64,000 bases of DNA from Vibrio europaeus. Its GTDB lineage: Bacteria > Pseudomonadota > Gammaproteobacteria > Enterobacterales > Vibrionaceae. Under the pieces are notes generated by a model that ran no database searches, had not been told where the DNA came from, and saw only the letters and a list, made by a program, of their open reading frames with translations. The DNA lies in NCBI RefSeq assembly GCF_001695575.1, contig NZ_LUAX01000001.1:744001-808000 (forward strand), in the 5' to 3' direction. Within the stretch, counting starts at the first letter, position 1, and each line of letters begins with the position of its first letter. Below are positions 8,032-15,545 of the stretch, one piece after another. Made by a program: the position numbers and the translations under genes.

Positions 8032-8439
8032 ATGAAATACATAGCATTACTTTTAACTCTGTTAAGTGTTCAAGCTAACGCTGACTCAATTCACACCTTT
8101 GAGATATCACCACTTGAGGGTTCACGTTTTGGAGTTGATGCCATAACCAAGGACAAGGTAAGCGCAAAGCAAATGGTACAACTCGACGCACGTACTGGAT
8201 GGGTATCAGCTACTGGTTGGGACACTGGAGTCTGTGAGCTTACATCATGGACTAAAGCAACCGTTGTAGTTACCTGCTTAGGTACTAATAACAATAAGTG
8301 TTTTTCCTCGGATACTTTTCTATTTATGAGCGAGGATAAGAGCGCAAGGGTGATACGTATTCATAAGGGGGGTGGTCAGTTTAATGCTTTCTGTACCCTA
8401 AGCGGTACTTTCACTTACTCACACGTCGATGCGAATTAA
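8032..8439 (+). CDS. Small secreted protein, four cysteines
   Basis: A 135-residue product with a clear signal peptide (MKYIALLLTLLSVQANA, cleavage about residue 17) leaving about 118 exported residues. The mature part has four cysteines (in VCELT, VTCLG, NKCFS and AFCTL), enough for two disulfides in the periplasm. It is first in a run of similar-sized exported genes that share a GA-rich upstream motif (CCAAGAGAAC). I do not recognise the family. Confidence 0.6.
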   Translation: MKYIALLLTLLSVQANADSIHTFEISPLEGSRFGVDAITKDKVSAKQMVQLDARTGWVSATGWDTGVCELTSWTKATVVVTCLGTNNNKCFSSDTFLFMSEDKSARVIRIHKGGGQFNAFCTLSGTFTYSHVDAN

Positions 8440-8498
8440 CAGTGCTTACTTTGAAGAGTGAGCACTATTAACGATTCAATAAACCAAGAGAACACACC

Positions 8499-8828
8499 AT
8501 GAAAAAGTTAATTGCAATAATACCTCTAGCACTGGCTCTAGTAGGTTGTGGTCAGCCTGATGCAGTGCTTGAGTGCAACATCACCGACGACCTAAAAAGT
8601 ACTCTAGTTTTTGATGATGGTACGGTCACGGTAACAACGCAAGACGGTACAAAGGAACACAACTACTACGAGTCAGGTAACGAGATAGTACGTTACTACG
8701 AAGCACCTGATTTAGACACAACTTACCTCAAGAACACAACCACAGGTAAGAACGGGGAACGTAACCCACAGGTACTAAGCCACACTAACAACAATTGGAT
8801 TACTCTACGCGGTTGCGTGATGTACTAG
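8499..8828 (+). CDS. Small lipoprotein
   Basis: A 109-residue product whose N-terminus (MKKLIAIIPLALALVGC) is a lipoprotein signal with lipobox LVGC, so Cys17 should be lipidated. The mature part is short, with repeated beta-like segments rich in Thr, Asp and Tyr, and one further Cys near its end. The upstream motif CCAAGAGAACACACC is shared with neighbouring genes. Its function is unknown. Confidence 0.65.
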   Translation: MKKLIAIIPLALALVGCGQPDAVLECNITDDLKSTLVFDDGTVTVTTQDGTKEHNYYESGNEIVRYYEAPDLDTTYLKNTTTGKNGERNPQVLSHTNNNWITLRGCVMY

Positions 8829-8837
8829 GGGTTAACC

Positions 8838-9143
8838 ATGAAAAAGCTAATGATGATAGTTCCCTTGCTTGTCTCGCTTACAGGTTGTCAGGCTGCTATA
8901 TACGGCACGGCAAGCGACTTTATGGATATAGACATTGGTATGAGTGAAAGCCAAGTGATGGAGGTCTTAGGCTCACCAGTATCGAAATCAGTTAACCCTG
9001 ATACAGGGCTAATGACACTTGAATACAAGAAGATGCGCCATGCTATCAGCGATTGGGCGAGGATGTATCAAGTCACTTTCAAGGATGGAAAAGTTATCGG
9101 GTACGGTGAAAAGAACACCGAACAAGACATCAATATTTACTAA
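8838..9143 (+). CDS. BamE/SmpA-like small lipoprotein
   Basis: A 101-residue lipoprotein (MKKLMMIVPLLVSLTGC, lipobox LTGC, Cys17). The mature part follows the SmpA/OmlA pattern: an IGMSESQVMEVLGSPVS helix-turn segment, then YQVTFKDGKVIGYG strands. That fold occurs in BamE and many small lipoproteins, so an envelope location is likely, but I do not claim it is BamE. It starts 9 bp after the previous gene and 14 bp before the next, suggesting one transcript. Confidence 0.65.
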   Translation: MKKLMMIVPLLVSLTGCQAAIYGTASDFMDIDIGMSESQVMEVLGSPVSKSVNPDTGLMTLEYKKMRHAISDWARMYQVTFKDGKVIGYGEKNTEQDINIY

Positions 9144-9157
9144 GAGAACACCAACCA

Positions 9158-9601
9158 ATGAAAAAACTAATGGTGCTTATCGCCCTTTCAACTCTCGCAA
9201 CAGCAGCTAACGCGGCATGGACTACAAGAAACGTTACCGATGAGTTTAGCGGTAAAGCTGTATACACAGGTGTAGCGGGTAACCCACAGCGACCTGTAGG
9301 TATGTTGCTTTGTCTAAACGGTAATGTGGCTCTAGGGCTACATGCAAGAGACTATCTAGCCAACAAATCTAATGTACGTATGGATTGGAGAGTTGGGGAA
9401 CATACCGATTGGATTACCGGATTAGGTAACGGAAAGATGTTTATCAGCTACACACCACCAAAGAGCCTAATCGATAACATGAAAGCAGGTAACGAGCTTG
9501 TGATTAAATTCTGGAACTATAACGGCGATAGTCATGTACGCAAGTTCAACCTGACAGGCTTCACCAAGACTTACAACTCAGTCAAATCAACCTGTTCTTA
9601 A
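9158..9601 (+). CDS. Small secreted protein
   Basis: A 147-residue product with signal peptide MKKLMVLIALSTLATAANA (cleavage about residue 19). The mature region is beta-rich and ends with a Cys. It has the segment VVIKFWNYNG-like (VIKFWNYNGDS) near residue 115, reminiscent of small beta-sandwich periplasmic proteins. The upstream motif AAGAGAACACCAACC matches that of neighbouring genes. A strong terminator follows. No family is recognised. Confidence 0.6.
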   Translation: MKKLMVLIALSTLATAANAAWTTRNVTDEFSGKAVYTGVAGNPQRPVGMLLCLNGNVALGLHARDYLANKSNVRMDWRVGEHTDWITGLGNGKMFISYTPPKSLIDNMKAGNELVIKFWNYNGDSHVRKFNLTGFTKTYNSVKSTCS

Positions 9602-9617
9602 TCTTTCAGTCATCCAT

Positions 9618-9639
9618 GAGCCTCACTTGAGGCTCTTTT
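9618..9639 (+). terminator. Terminator after the fourth exported-protein gene
   Basis: GAGCCTC (9618-9624), loop ACTT, GAGGCTC (9629-9635) and TTTT. It closes the first part of the exported-protein cluster. Confidence 0.8.
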
Positions 9640-9655
9640 AATAAGAGAAATGTAG

Positions 9656-10585
9656 ATGAAAAAGCTATTAGCAATCGCGTCCCTATTTTCGTTTATGTCG
9701 TTTAGTGCTATCGCGGCAACAGAGAGAGAGCAATACCACGTTATACGTACCTCCGCTGACCATTGTTACACTGAGGGATTTTACAGCCACACGATGTACA
9801 AAACGCTTAAGAAACACGGTCAAGTATCTTCTCCTGTTTCACGTAAGCAAGCTAAAAACACTTACGCCTACATCACCAATAAGAACAGTAATTACACGGA
9901 GTATGAACCGCAATTGCTAAGTAAGTTCTGCAACAAGGTAGCCGCTAATCTGGGTAGATACCTAAGCGAATACAACAAGAGCAATGTAACTACTCTAGAA
10001 GTGGCGGCAGAGAATAAGGCAAGAATTAAAGCACGCACCGATAAACAGCAAGCTACGAAAGCCATCAACGATAAGTATGCCGCTAAACGTGCTGAACTGA
10101 ATGCAGAGATTAAAGCATTACGTAAAGTAGCGAGTGAGCATCAAGTAAATATCAACAAGGCACAGAGCGCGATTAACAAAGCTAAACCTAGAAAAAGCAA
10201 AGTACGTCTACACCGAGTGATTGAGAAAGCAAACTACCTTGCTACCAACCTAAATACAGGTGAGGTGTTTGTGATGGTTGACCCGTTCGGCTCATACCCT
10301 AATGCAGGTATCTATTATGTGCATCTAACAGATAACCCTGCTAAGACCACATTCACAAGAACGGATAGTAACGGATTCGAGTCTACCGTTGATACCCAAC
10401 TAGTCACCATTAAACCAGACAATGAGTTCAATGATTGGCTTGCTAAAGAGGGTAAGAAGTACTCAGAAACAATCGACAGCAACAAGGAACAGCTTGCGGC
10501 TATTCGCGCTCAGATTAAAGAATTAGACAGACTAGAAGACCAAACGTGGAAAGATGCCCGCAAAGAACTGGCAGAACTTAAGTAA
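9656..10585 (+). CDS. Secreted coiled-coil protein
   Basis: A 309-residue exported protein with signal peptide MKKLLAIASLFSFMSFSAIA (cleavage about residue 20). Residues about 120-175 are Lys/Ala/Glu/Gln-rich and likely a coiled coil (KAINDKYAAKRAELNAEIKA). A short beta-rich part (about 185-245) follows, then a second helical stretch (265-309). This is the largest product of the cluster. It shares the MKKL signal start with three neighbours, which suggests related export signals rather than related mature domains. Function unknown. Confidence 0.6.
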   Translation: MKKLLAIASLFSFMSFSAIAATEREQYHVIRTSADHCYTEGFYSHTMYKTLKKHGQVSSPVSRKQAKNTYAYITNKNSNYTEYEPQLLSKFCNKVAANLGRYLSEYNKSNVTTLEVAAENKARIKARTDKQQATKAINDKYAAKRAELNAEIKALRKVASEHQVNINKAQSAINKAKPRKSKVRLHRVIEKANYLATNLNTGEVFVMVDPFGSYPNAGIYYVHLTDNPAKTTFTRTDSNGFESTVDTQLVTIKPDNEFNDWLAKEGKKYSETIDSNKEQLAAIRAQIKELDRLEDQTWKDARKELAELK

Positions 10586-10607
10586 CCACAATTAAAGGTA
10601 AGTAACC

Positions 10608-10916
10608 ATGGCAAACTATGATTGTTGGGTGTTCTATTCAGAGCACTACAAGCTATTTTTTATCACTACTCACACTCAGTTCGCTGACATGACAACCAAG
10701 GCAATAAAACAAGGTGTTGCTACTGGTTGGGACAGAACAGGGCTACAACGTGAGCAAATCCAAGCTATCGGTAATGCTCAGGACTTCAGTATTGAGACAA
10801 CTACCGTTACCAGTACGGCTGATATGCAAGCAATCAAAGCTAAGTACATAGCTAAGGGCTATACGTGCGCTAATCGTAAGATTCAGCTTACTAAGAATAA
10901 CCGCAACGTTGACTAA
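10608..10916 (+). CDS. Hypothetical cytoplasmic protein
   Basis: A 102-residue product with no signal peptide, starting 22 bp after the coiled-coil gene behind an AAAGGTAAG ribosome site. It is mixed alpha/beta with a C-terminal basic tail. Its stop overlaps the next start (TAATG), showing translational coupling. I do not recognise it; compact overlapping genes like this are typical of phages and plasmids. Confidence 0.5.
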   Translation: MANYDCWVFYSEHYKLFFITTHTQFADMTTKAIKQGVATGWDRTGLQREQIQAIGNAQDFSIETTTVTSTADMQAIKAKYIAKGYTCANRKIQLTKNNRNVD

Positions 10917-11167
10917 TGAGGGTATGTCGTAGTAACTCGCGGAGAAAATCCGGTGAGAACAGATACGGTACATTAGACCAACGCTATAAACGTACCTACG
11001 CGGTAGGGGGTATGCCTGAGAAAGGTTACCCTTACAAAGACCTTACCTTTGCGACCGAAGAGGCTAGAGAGGCGTATAAGCGCAATAACCCTAGTCTATT
11101 ACGTAAACTACTTAATCTAATTAAAGGAAATACCAATGAGCGAACAAAACCAGTAAGAAGAAGATAG
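10916..11167 (+). CDS. Small basic protein, phage-like
   Basis: An 83-residue very basic product (many Arg/Lys, tail KPVRRR). The start codon overlaps the preceding stop as TAATG. The middle (YPYKDLTFATEEAREAY) is a plausible helical domain. The 3' end overlaps the next, broken gene by 32 nt. Nucleic-acid binding is possible from composition alone. The family is unknown. Confidence 0.45.
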   Translation: MRVCRSNSRRKSGENRYGTLDQRYKRTYAVGGMPEKGYPYKDLTFATEEAREAYKRNNPSLLRKLLNLIKGNTNERTKPVRRR

Positions 11168-11405
11168 AGGATTCTGGTATAACACTGGGGAATTTTTTGG
11201 TGGCTGTATAAAAGATGCTACGGAGAGCCCACTAACAGCAGCGTGCTTAACAGCAGGTGCTGCTATAGGGGTTGGTGCTGCTGCCCCAATTGTCGCGGGT
11301 TGTGCGGTAGCAGGTGCGGCTGTAGGGGGTATTAATAACGCTTTTGGTACTAGTTCAGAACAAGAGAATAAAGATGAGCAACGAGACGAGAAAGAAGGCA
11401 ATTAA
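11136..11405 (+). pseudogene. Gly/Ala-rich membrane protein interrupted by an early stop
   Basis: AAAGGAAA precedes an ATG at 11136 that opens MSEQNQ and meets TAA at codon 7 (11154-11156). The same frame then stays open for 82 codons to a TAA at 11403. The continuation is clearly protein-like: an acidic start, then a Gly/Ala-rich hydrophobic stretch (AACLTAGAAIGVGAAAPIVA) and a charged Glu/Lys tail. A single C-to-T change (CAA to TAA) would explain it. The neighbours overlap it on both sides, so either the gene is broken or the stop is read through. Confidence 0.6.
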
Positions 11406-11559
11406 ACTATTTCTTGATGGTGATGCTAAACACCGTCGAACAGTGAATATCATTGAGCAACTATTAGAGGGTAAAGAGCCAATAGACATTGCTAACTCTC
11501 ACGGTATAGCTGTTCAAACTGTACGAACTATAAGACGTAAGTACATCAAGATGACCTAA
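11374..11559 (+). CDS. Small helix-turn-helix protein
   Basis: A 61-residue product from the ATG at 11374, overlapping the preceding frame by 32 nt. The C-terminal half, EPIDIANSHGIAVQTVRTIR, reads as a helix-turn-helix with a recognition helix at VQTVRTIRRKY. It is likely a small DNA-binding regulator of the block. A terminator follows 30 bp later. Confidence 0.5.
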   Translation: MSNETRKKAIKLFLDGDAKHRRTVNIIEQLLEGKEPIDIANSHGIAVQTVRTIRRKYIKMT

Positions 11560-11589
11560 GTACTTCCGATTAATAACCAATCATCTTTA

Positions 11590-11615
11590 AGCCACTCACA
11601 CGAGTGGCTTTTTAT
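11590..11615 (+). terminator. Terminator after the HTH gene
   Basis: AGCCACTC (11590-11597), loop ACAC, GAGTGGCT (11602-11609) followed by TTTTTAT. Confidence 0.85.
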
Positions 11616-11641
11616 TTATCTAACACCTACCGGAAAGAGCC

Positions 11642-12262
11642 ATGATTAAGAAAACACTTATTTCCCTAGCAGTGCTAGTAACCCCACTTGCTAACGCTAA
11701 CCTATTTGAGAGCCATGGTACTTATGTAGAGTCCCTTAGTGAGGGTAAGTACCTGCGTATGGTTACACCTATTGAGCCAAACGACCTAGGATTAACTCAC
11801 TTCGCTACTGGTTGCTACATCTCGCACTATGACGATTTCACAGGTAAGAAGAAGGCACTAACCGAATCCCGATTCTTCTATGACATAAACACGTTTGCAT
11901 TCAGTGAAACGTACCAAGACAGAATCCTATTTGAAAAGTCTAACCAAGGTGACCGATTCAACCGAATGAGCGTAACCGTAGGCTACGAGGACAATAAGAA
12001 AGGCTTTGCTATTACCCATCAATCAAACTATGAGATTAGCAAGTACACAGGGGTAACCATGGGCAACGCCTACAACCTACTGGTTGATGCTGAAAAGGTA
12101 CGCTTGACCGCTATCAACTACAAAGGTGCGGAGAAAGGAGTAAGCCCATCTCAGGTTAAAGACAAAAAAGAAGGTACTGCAATCTTCAATGCTCGCGGTA
12201 TTAAACCTGCTTTTGATTACCTCAAGAATGCTTGTGTAAAACTTGAGCCTCTAAAGGTATAG
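11642..12262 (+). CDS. Secreted protein of unknown function
   Basis: A 206-residue exported protein: signal peptide MIKKTLISLAVLVTPLANA, cleavage about residue 19. The mature part is beta-rich with two cysteines (in TGCYISH and NACVKLE) that may form a disulfide. GGAAAGAG lies just upstream of the start. It is the last gene of the inserted block and has its own terminator at 12324. No family is recognised. Confidence 0.6.
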   Translation: MIKKTLISLAVLVTPLANANLFESHGTYVESLSEGKYLRMVTPIEPNDLGLTHFATGCYISHYDDFTGKKKALTESRFFYDINTFAFSETYQDRILFEKSNQGDRFNRMSVTVGYEDNKKGFAITHQSNYEISKYTGVTMGNAYNLLVDAEKVRLTAINYKGAEKGVSPSQVKDKKEGTAIFNARGIKPAFDYLKNACVKLEPLKV

Positions 12263-12323
12263 TCAACTCAACTACCTCTAAGTGATTGTATTACGAAAGT
12301 GGTAATCATTAATAAATGAACTT

Positions 12324-12354
12324 AGCCCTATGACTTCGGTTGTAGGGCTTTTTC
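12324..12354 (+). terminator. Terminator at the right end of the inserted genes
   Basis: AGCCCTA (12324-12330) pairs with TAGGGCT (12343-12349), with a TTCG-type loop region and a following TTTTTCT. Confidence 0.8.
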
Positions 12355-12457
12355 TGTGCCTATTACTTGCTAATCGATTTGTACCATGGAAATAGAAATA
12401 TTAATCGAGAAAAGAGATGAAAGGAAAAGCCGAGGAAATACCGAAGAGTATTGTTAG

Positions 12458-12479
12458 TTATCCACAGATATTATCCATA
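12458..12479 (+). other. Two DnaA-box-like sequences
   Basis: TTATCCACA (12458-12466) is a perfect DnaA box, and TTATCCATA (12471-12479) is a one-mismatch copy, 13 bp apart in the same orientation. They lie in the 339-bp gap (12263-12601) between the last inserted gene and the second LacI regulator, where nothing else was seen. The gap may include the right edge of the insertion. An origin function is not shown. Confidence 0.4.
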
Positions 12480-12601
12480 AAGTGTAATAGGAGATTTTTG
12501 ACAAAGCGATAAGACGTGCAAACAGTTAGCTATATTGCTTGATGCCAGTAGAATAGGTTAGGGCACGCCACTCTTAGATGACGAGTATTAACAGGTAAAG
12601 A

Positions 12602-13600
12602 ATGACAACGAAAAAGCTTAAGCTAGCAGATATTGCTGAATTGGCAGGTGTTTCAAAATCGACCGTAAGTTTTGTGCTTAATGGTCATGCTAAAAAGCAC
12701 CGCATAAATGAAGAGACAGTAAAGAAAGTAGAAGCTATCGCTGTGGCAAACAACTATTCGCCAAGCATTTATGCGCGGGCGTTGAAGTCTAAGCAGACCT
12801 ATACTGCAGGGCTTGTCATTCCTGATCTGGCCAACATGGGTTTTGCTACCATCGCAAAACGGTTGGAGGTGCTTTGTCGTAGTGAAGGTTACCAACTGTT
12901 AATCGCATCATCAGACGATGATCCAGAAATGGAAAAGCAGGCGATTCAAAGCTTGGTCGATAGGCAGGTTGATCTGTTATTAATTGCGACGTCTCAAAGT
13001 AGTGAGAGTGACTTACATAAACTGGAACAGACGACGCCAGTTATTCTTTTTGATCGAGTATTTGAAGACAGCGTCTTTACCAACATTAAAACGGACGCTG
13101 CCAGCGCGACTCAAGAGGTCGTTGCGAACTTAGTGAAAGGTCTTGATGAGTGTTTTTATATCGGTGGGCAACTGGATCTCTCACCGAGTAGGGAGCGCTT
13201 TTCTGGTTACCAAGCGGGATTACAGCAGGCCGGAATCAAATTTCGAGAAGAGTTTGTTTTTCACCAAGACTACCAGCCTAGCTCTGGTTACGACATGATG
13301 GCCAAAGTGGTCGAGCAAAATGGCCGAGTACCAAAATCTGTATTTACCGCCTCATATTCGTTGCTAGAAGGTGTATTACGTTATTTGACGGAAAAGAACT
13401 TACTGATGTCTGATGTTCGTATCGCAACTTTTGATAACTACGATATTTTAGATTGTCTGCCAATTAAAATAGATTCGGTAGAACAAGATTGTGACTTGAT
13501 TGCACAAGCTTTATTTGGATCAGGAAAGGCGCTGTTAAACGAACCCCATCGACAACCCGAACAGCTCGTATTTCCGGCTAAGATCCATTATCGACGCTAA
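12602..13600 (+). CDS. LacI-family regulator, ScrR/Cra-like
   Basis: A 332-residue LacI/GalR regulator. The N-terminal HTH (LADIAELAGVSKSTVSFVLNG, about residues 7-27) precedes a sugar-binding core. Stretches such as SPSRERFSGYQAGL, SSGYDM and LLEGVLRYL match what I remember of the Klebsiella/enterobacterial sucrose repressor, so this is a second and different ScrR in the locus. The operator at scrK (GCTAAACCGTTTTAGC) fits this subfamily rather than the scrA/scrB operator, so scrK is its likely target. AGGTAAAG precedes the start. The gene overlaps its convergent neighbour by 4 bp. Confidence 0.82.
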   Translation: MTTKKLKLADIAELAGVSKSTVSFVLNGHAKKHRINEETVKKVEAIAVANNYSPSIYARALKSKQTYTAGLVIPDLANMGFATIAKRLEVLCRSEGYQLLIASSDDDPEMEKQAIQSLVDRQVDLLLIATSQSSESDLHKLEQTTPVILFDRVFEDSVFTNIKTDAASATQEVVANLVKGLDECFYIGGQLDLSPSRERFSGYQAGLQQAGIKFREEFVFHQDYQPSSGYDMMAKVVEQNGRVPKSVFTASYSLLEGVLRYLTEKNLLMSDVRIATFDNYDILDCLPIKIDSVEQDCDLIAQALFGSGKALLNEPHRQPEQLVFPAKIHYRR

Positions 13601-14052
13601 GTAAGGTCTTCTATGCAGATCTTTACTTTGCCAAAACGAGCTAAGGCTTTTCTTTCTTCACTCTGATACCAACATGCTGGCATTGCGTTTTGCAGGCCAG
13701 CTTTTTTTAGTTCTGTGAGTTCTTGTTTCGAGATGGTCGCATAGTGAAGTAAGCTATCAAGAATACGCCTTAGGGAGTTAGATGTTAGCTCTCCATCCCG
13801 CCAGTAACGTTTGATTTCGCCAATGACTACCTTCAGTGGGACTACTGGTTCCAATGCAGAGTCTTGAATGTCTTGAACATTATTTGATCGTGGAGCCTTC
13901 GCACGAGCGGTTTCCCAATCGGGTTTGTTTTTGCTCGTGACGAAGTCTTCTCGATAACAGTAATAGCTAAACAGAAAGCGCTCTATTTGCGGCCAACGTT
14001 CCGCTTTCACTTCCAAGTAGATGTGTTCAAATTCGATGTCCAGATCGGTCAT
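13597..14052 (-). CDS. Conserved hypothetical protein
   Basis: A 151-residue soluble, charged protein with no signal peptide or membrane segment. It is rich in Glu, Lys, Arg and Trp, with an alpha-helical middle (SNSLRRILDSLLHYATISKQ). Its stop overlaps the end of the convergent LacI gene by 4 bp. It is 48 bp downstream of the MATE exporter start region only in the sense of neighbouring genes; no functional link is evident. I do not recognise a family. Confidence 0.6.
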   Translation of the reverse strand: MTDLDIEFEHIYLEVKAERWPQIERFLFSYYCYREDFVTSKNKPDWETARAKAPRSNNVQDIQDSALEPVVPLKVVIGEIKRYWRDGELTSNSLRRILDSLLHYATISKQELTELKKAGLQNAMPACWYQSEERKALARFGKVKICIEDLT

Positions 14053-14100
14053 GACTTGATGTATCGCTTAACAGTGCATGATAGTAGCAAGAGTCTACGC

Positions 14101-15441
14101 TCAGCCCATTGCCACCGCAAGGGAATTGGTATCACGCTGCTTCTTGATTGCCATGAGCAGTTGAACCAACAGCAATACACCGGTAACACCTAAACCAATC
14201 CCAATACCACCCCAGATGCCTGCTAGTTCGAAGTGCGGCATTAACAGCCACGCCGCTGGCAGACCAAACACCCAATAGCCAATTGCTGTCATGATGGTTG
14301 GGCCCATAACAATCTTCATTCCGCGTAGTAGGTTGATAGCCAACAGCTGCCATGCGTCAACGATGAATGACAACGCAACAACCCAAAGTACCATTGCTAG
14401 CAAGTGCGTGAGTTCACCATCAAGGTTAAACATGCCTGCGATAAGCTCTGGCCAAAGCATAAAGCCTCCCGCGAGAATGATACTGAGCACTGTTGTAATA
14501 CCAAAGCTACGAAGGGCGGTGCGTTTAATGCCATCGTAGTTTTCTGCGCCGAAGTCTTGGCCAACAAGAATGGCGGCGGCTTGAGAGAAACCAAAGTTAA
14601 TGTTCCACGTAAAGCTCAAACATTGTAGAAGGATCTGATGTAAGGCTAACGCTGCGATACTGATGGTGCCAGCCATGAGTGTGCCGCCATAAATCAGGCC
14701 GTGTTCAAGTAATGCAGCCAAAGCGATCGGCAATCCCATTGCCAGTAACGGAGTCAGCAAGGATAGGGAGTACTCATCTTTGTTAAGCCAAGGAGCAAAA
14801 GAGGCATACTCTGGGCGTTTAAATACCCATACGGTGTAGCCAATCATGACAATCAATGCAGCAAGTGCTGTCCCTGCCCCTAAGCCAGCTAGCCCTAAGT
14901 CCATAGTGAATGCTAGAACGTAACTGATTGGGACGTTGAGCGTTACGGTCAGCAATGACATCACCATAATCGAACGCACGTTGCCAAAAGCACTGGTTAA
15001 CCCTCGCAGTACGAGAAGGAGTAACGAAGGCAGCATCGCCCATTTCAATGTATCGACATATTGCATTGCAGGCGCTGCGAGTTCACTCGGCTGATTAGCG
15101 ATCGCAAGTAGCTGAGGTACAAACATGAAGCTAATGCTAAGTACTAGACTTAGAATCACAGACAGCAGTACCGCCCCTTTAACGGCGAGTCTGATCTGTT
15201 GGTTGCCAAACTCTGGACGAGCAATTCTCTGACCGTAGGCGATGGCAATCAAGTTCGCGACGCAGCCCACGGTGCTGCTCGCCACGATAAACACGAATGA
15301 GTAGACTGAAGCCCCTAAACCTCCCGCTGCAATAGCAGATACACTTAATCGCGACATCATCCAAACATCGGTAAGTACCAATGCCATAGAGATCATTTGC
15401 GAGATGATAAGTGGTATAGCGAGAGAGAGAATTTTTTTCAT
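14101..15441 (-). CDS. MATE family multidrug/metabolite exporter
   Basis: A 446-residue integral membrane protein with about 12 hydrophobic helices and the two repeated MatE halves. The first half opens LSLAIPLIISQMISMALVLTD, the characteristic helix-1 pattern. Such proteins expel cationic drugs or metabolites using a sodium or proton gradient. I start at the ATG at 15441, preceded by GAGG; an upstream in-frame ATG at 15504 would add 21 residues without a good ribosome site. It is divergent from the LysR gene, which may control it. Confidence 0.88.
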   Translation of the reverse strand: MKKILSLAIPLIISQMISMALVLTDVWMMSRLSVSAIAAGGLGASVYSFVFIVASSTVGCVANLIAIAYGQRIARPEFGNQQIRLAVKGAVLLSVILSLVLSISFMFVPQLLAIANQPSELAAPAMQYVDTLKWAMLPSLLLLVLRGLTSAFGNVRSIMVMSLLTVTLNVPISYVLAFTMDLGLAGLGAGTALAALIVMIGYTVWVFKRPEYASFAPWLNKDEYSLSLLTPLLAMGLPIALAALLEHGLIYGGTLMAGTISIAALALHQILLQCLSFTWNINFGFSQAAAILVGQDFGAENYDGIKRTALRSFGITTVLSIILAGGFMLWPELIAGMFNLDGELTHLLAMVLWVVALSFIVDAWQLLAINLLRGMKIVMGPTIMTAIGYWVFGLPAAWLLMPHFELAGIWGGIGIGLGVTGVLLLVQLLMAIKKQRDTNSLAVAMG

Positions 15442-15545
15442 TGGGAGCCTCGTGATCATTATCACATAAAGGTAAGGGTTATCGGACTGGCGTTCAAATG
15501 ACATTTATGCCACTCTGACATGAGTTCAGATCATGCGAGAGTTAT

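Noticed and set aside
5897..12601. att-type direct repeats at the ends of the inserted block
   Set aside because: Compared both ends by eye and found none longer than a few bases.
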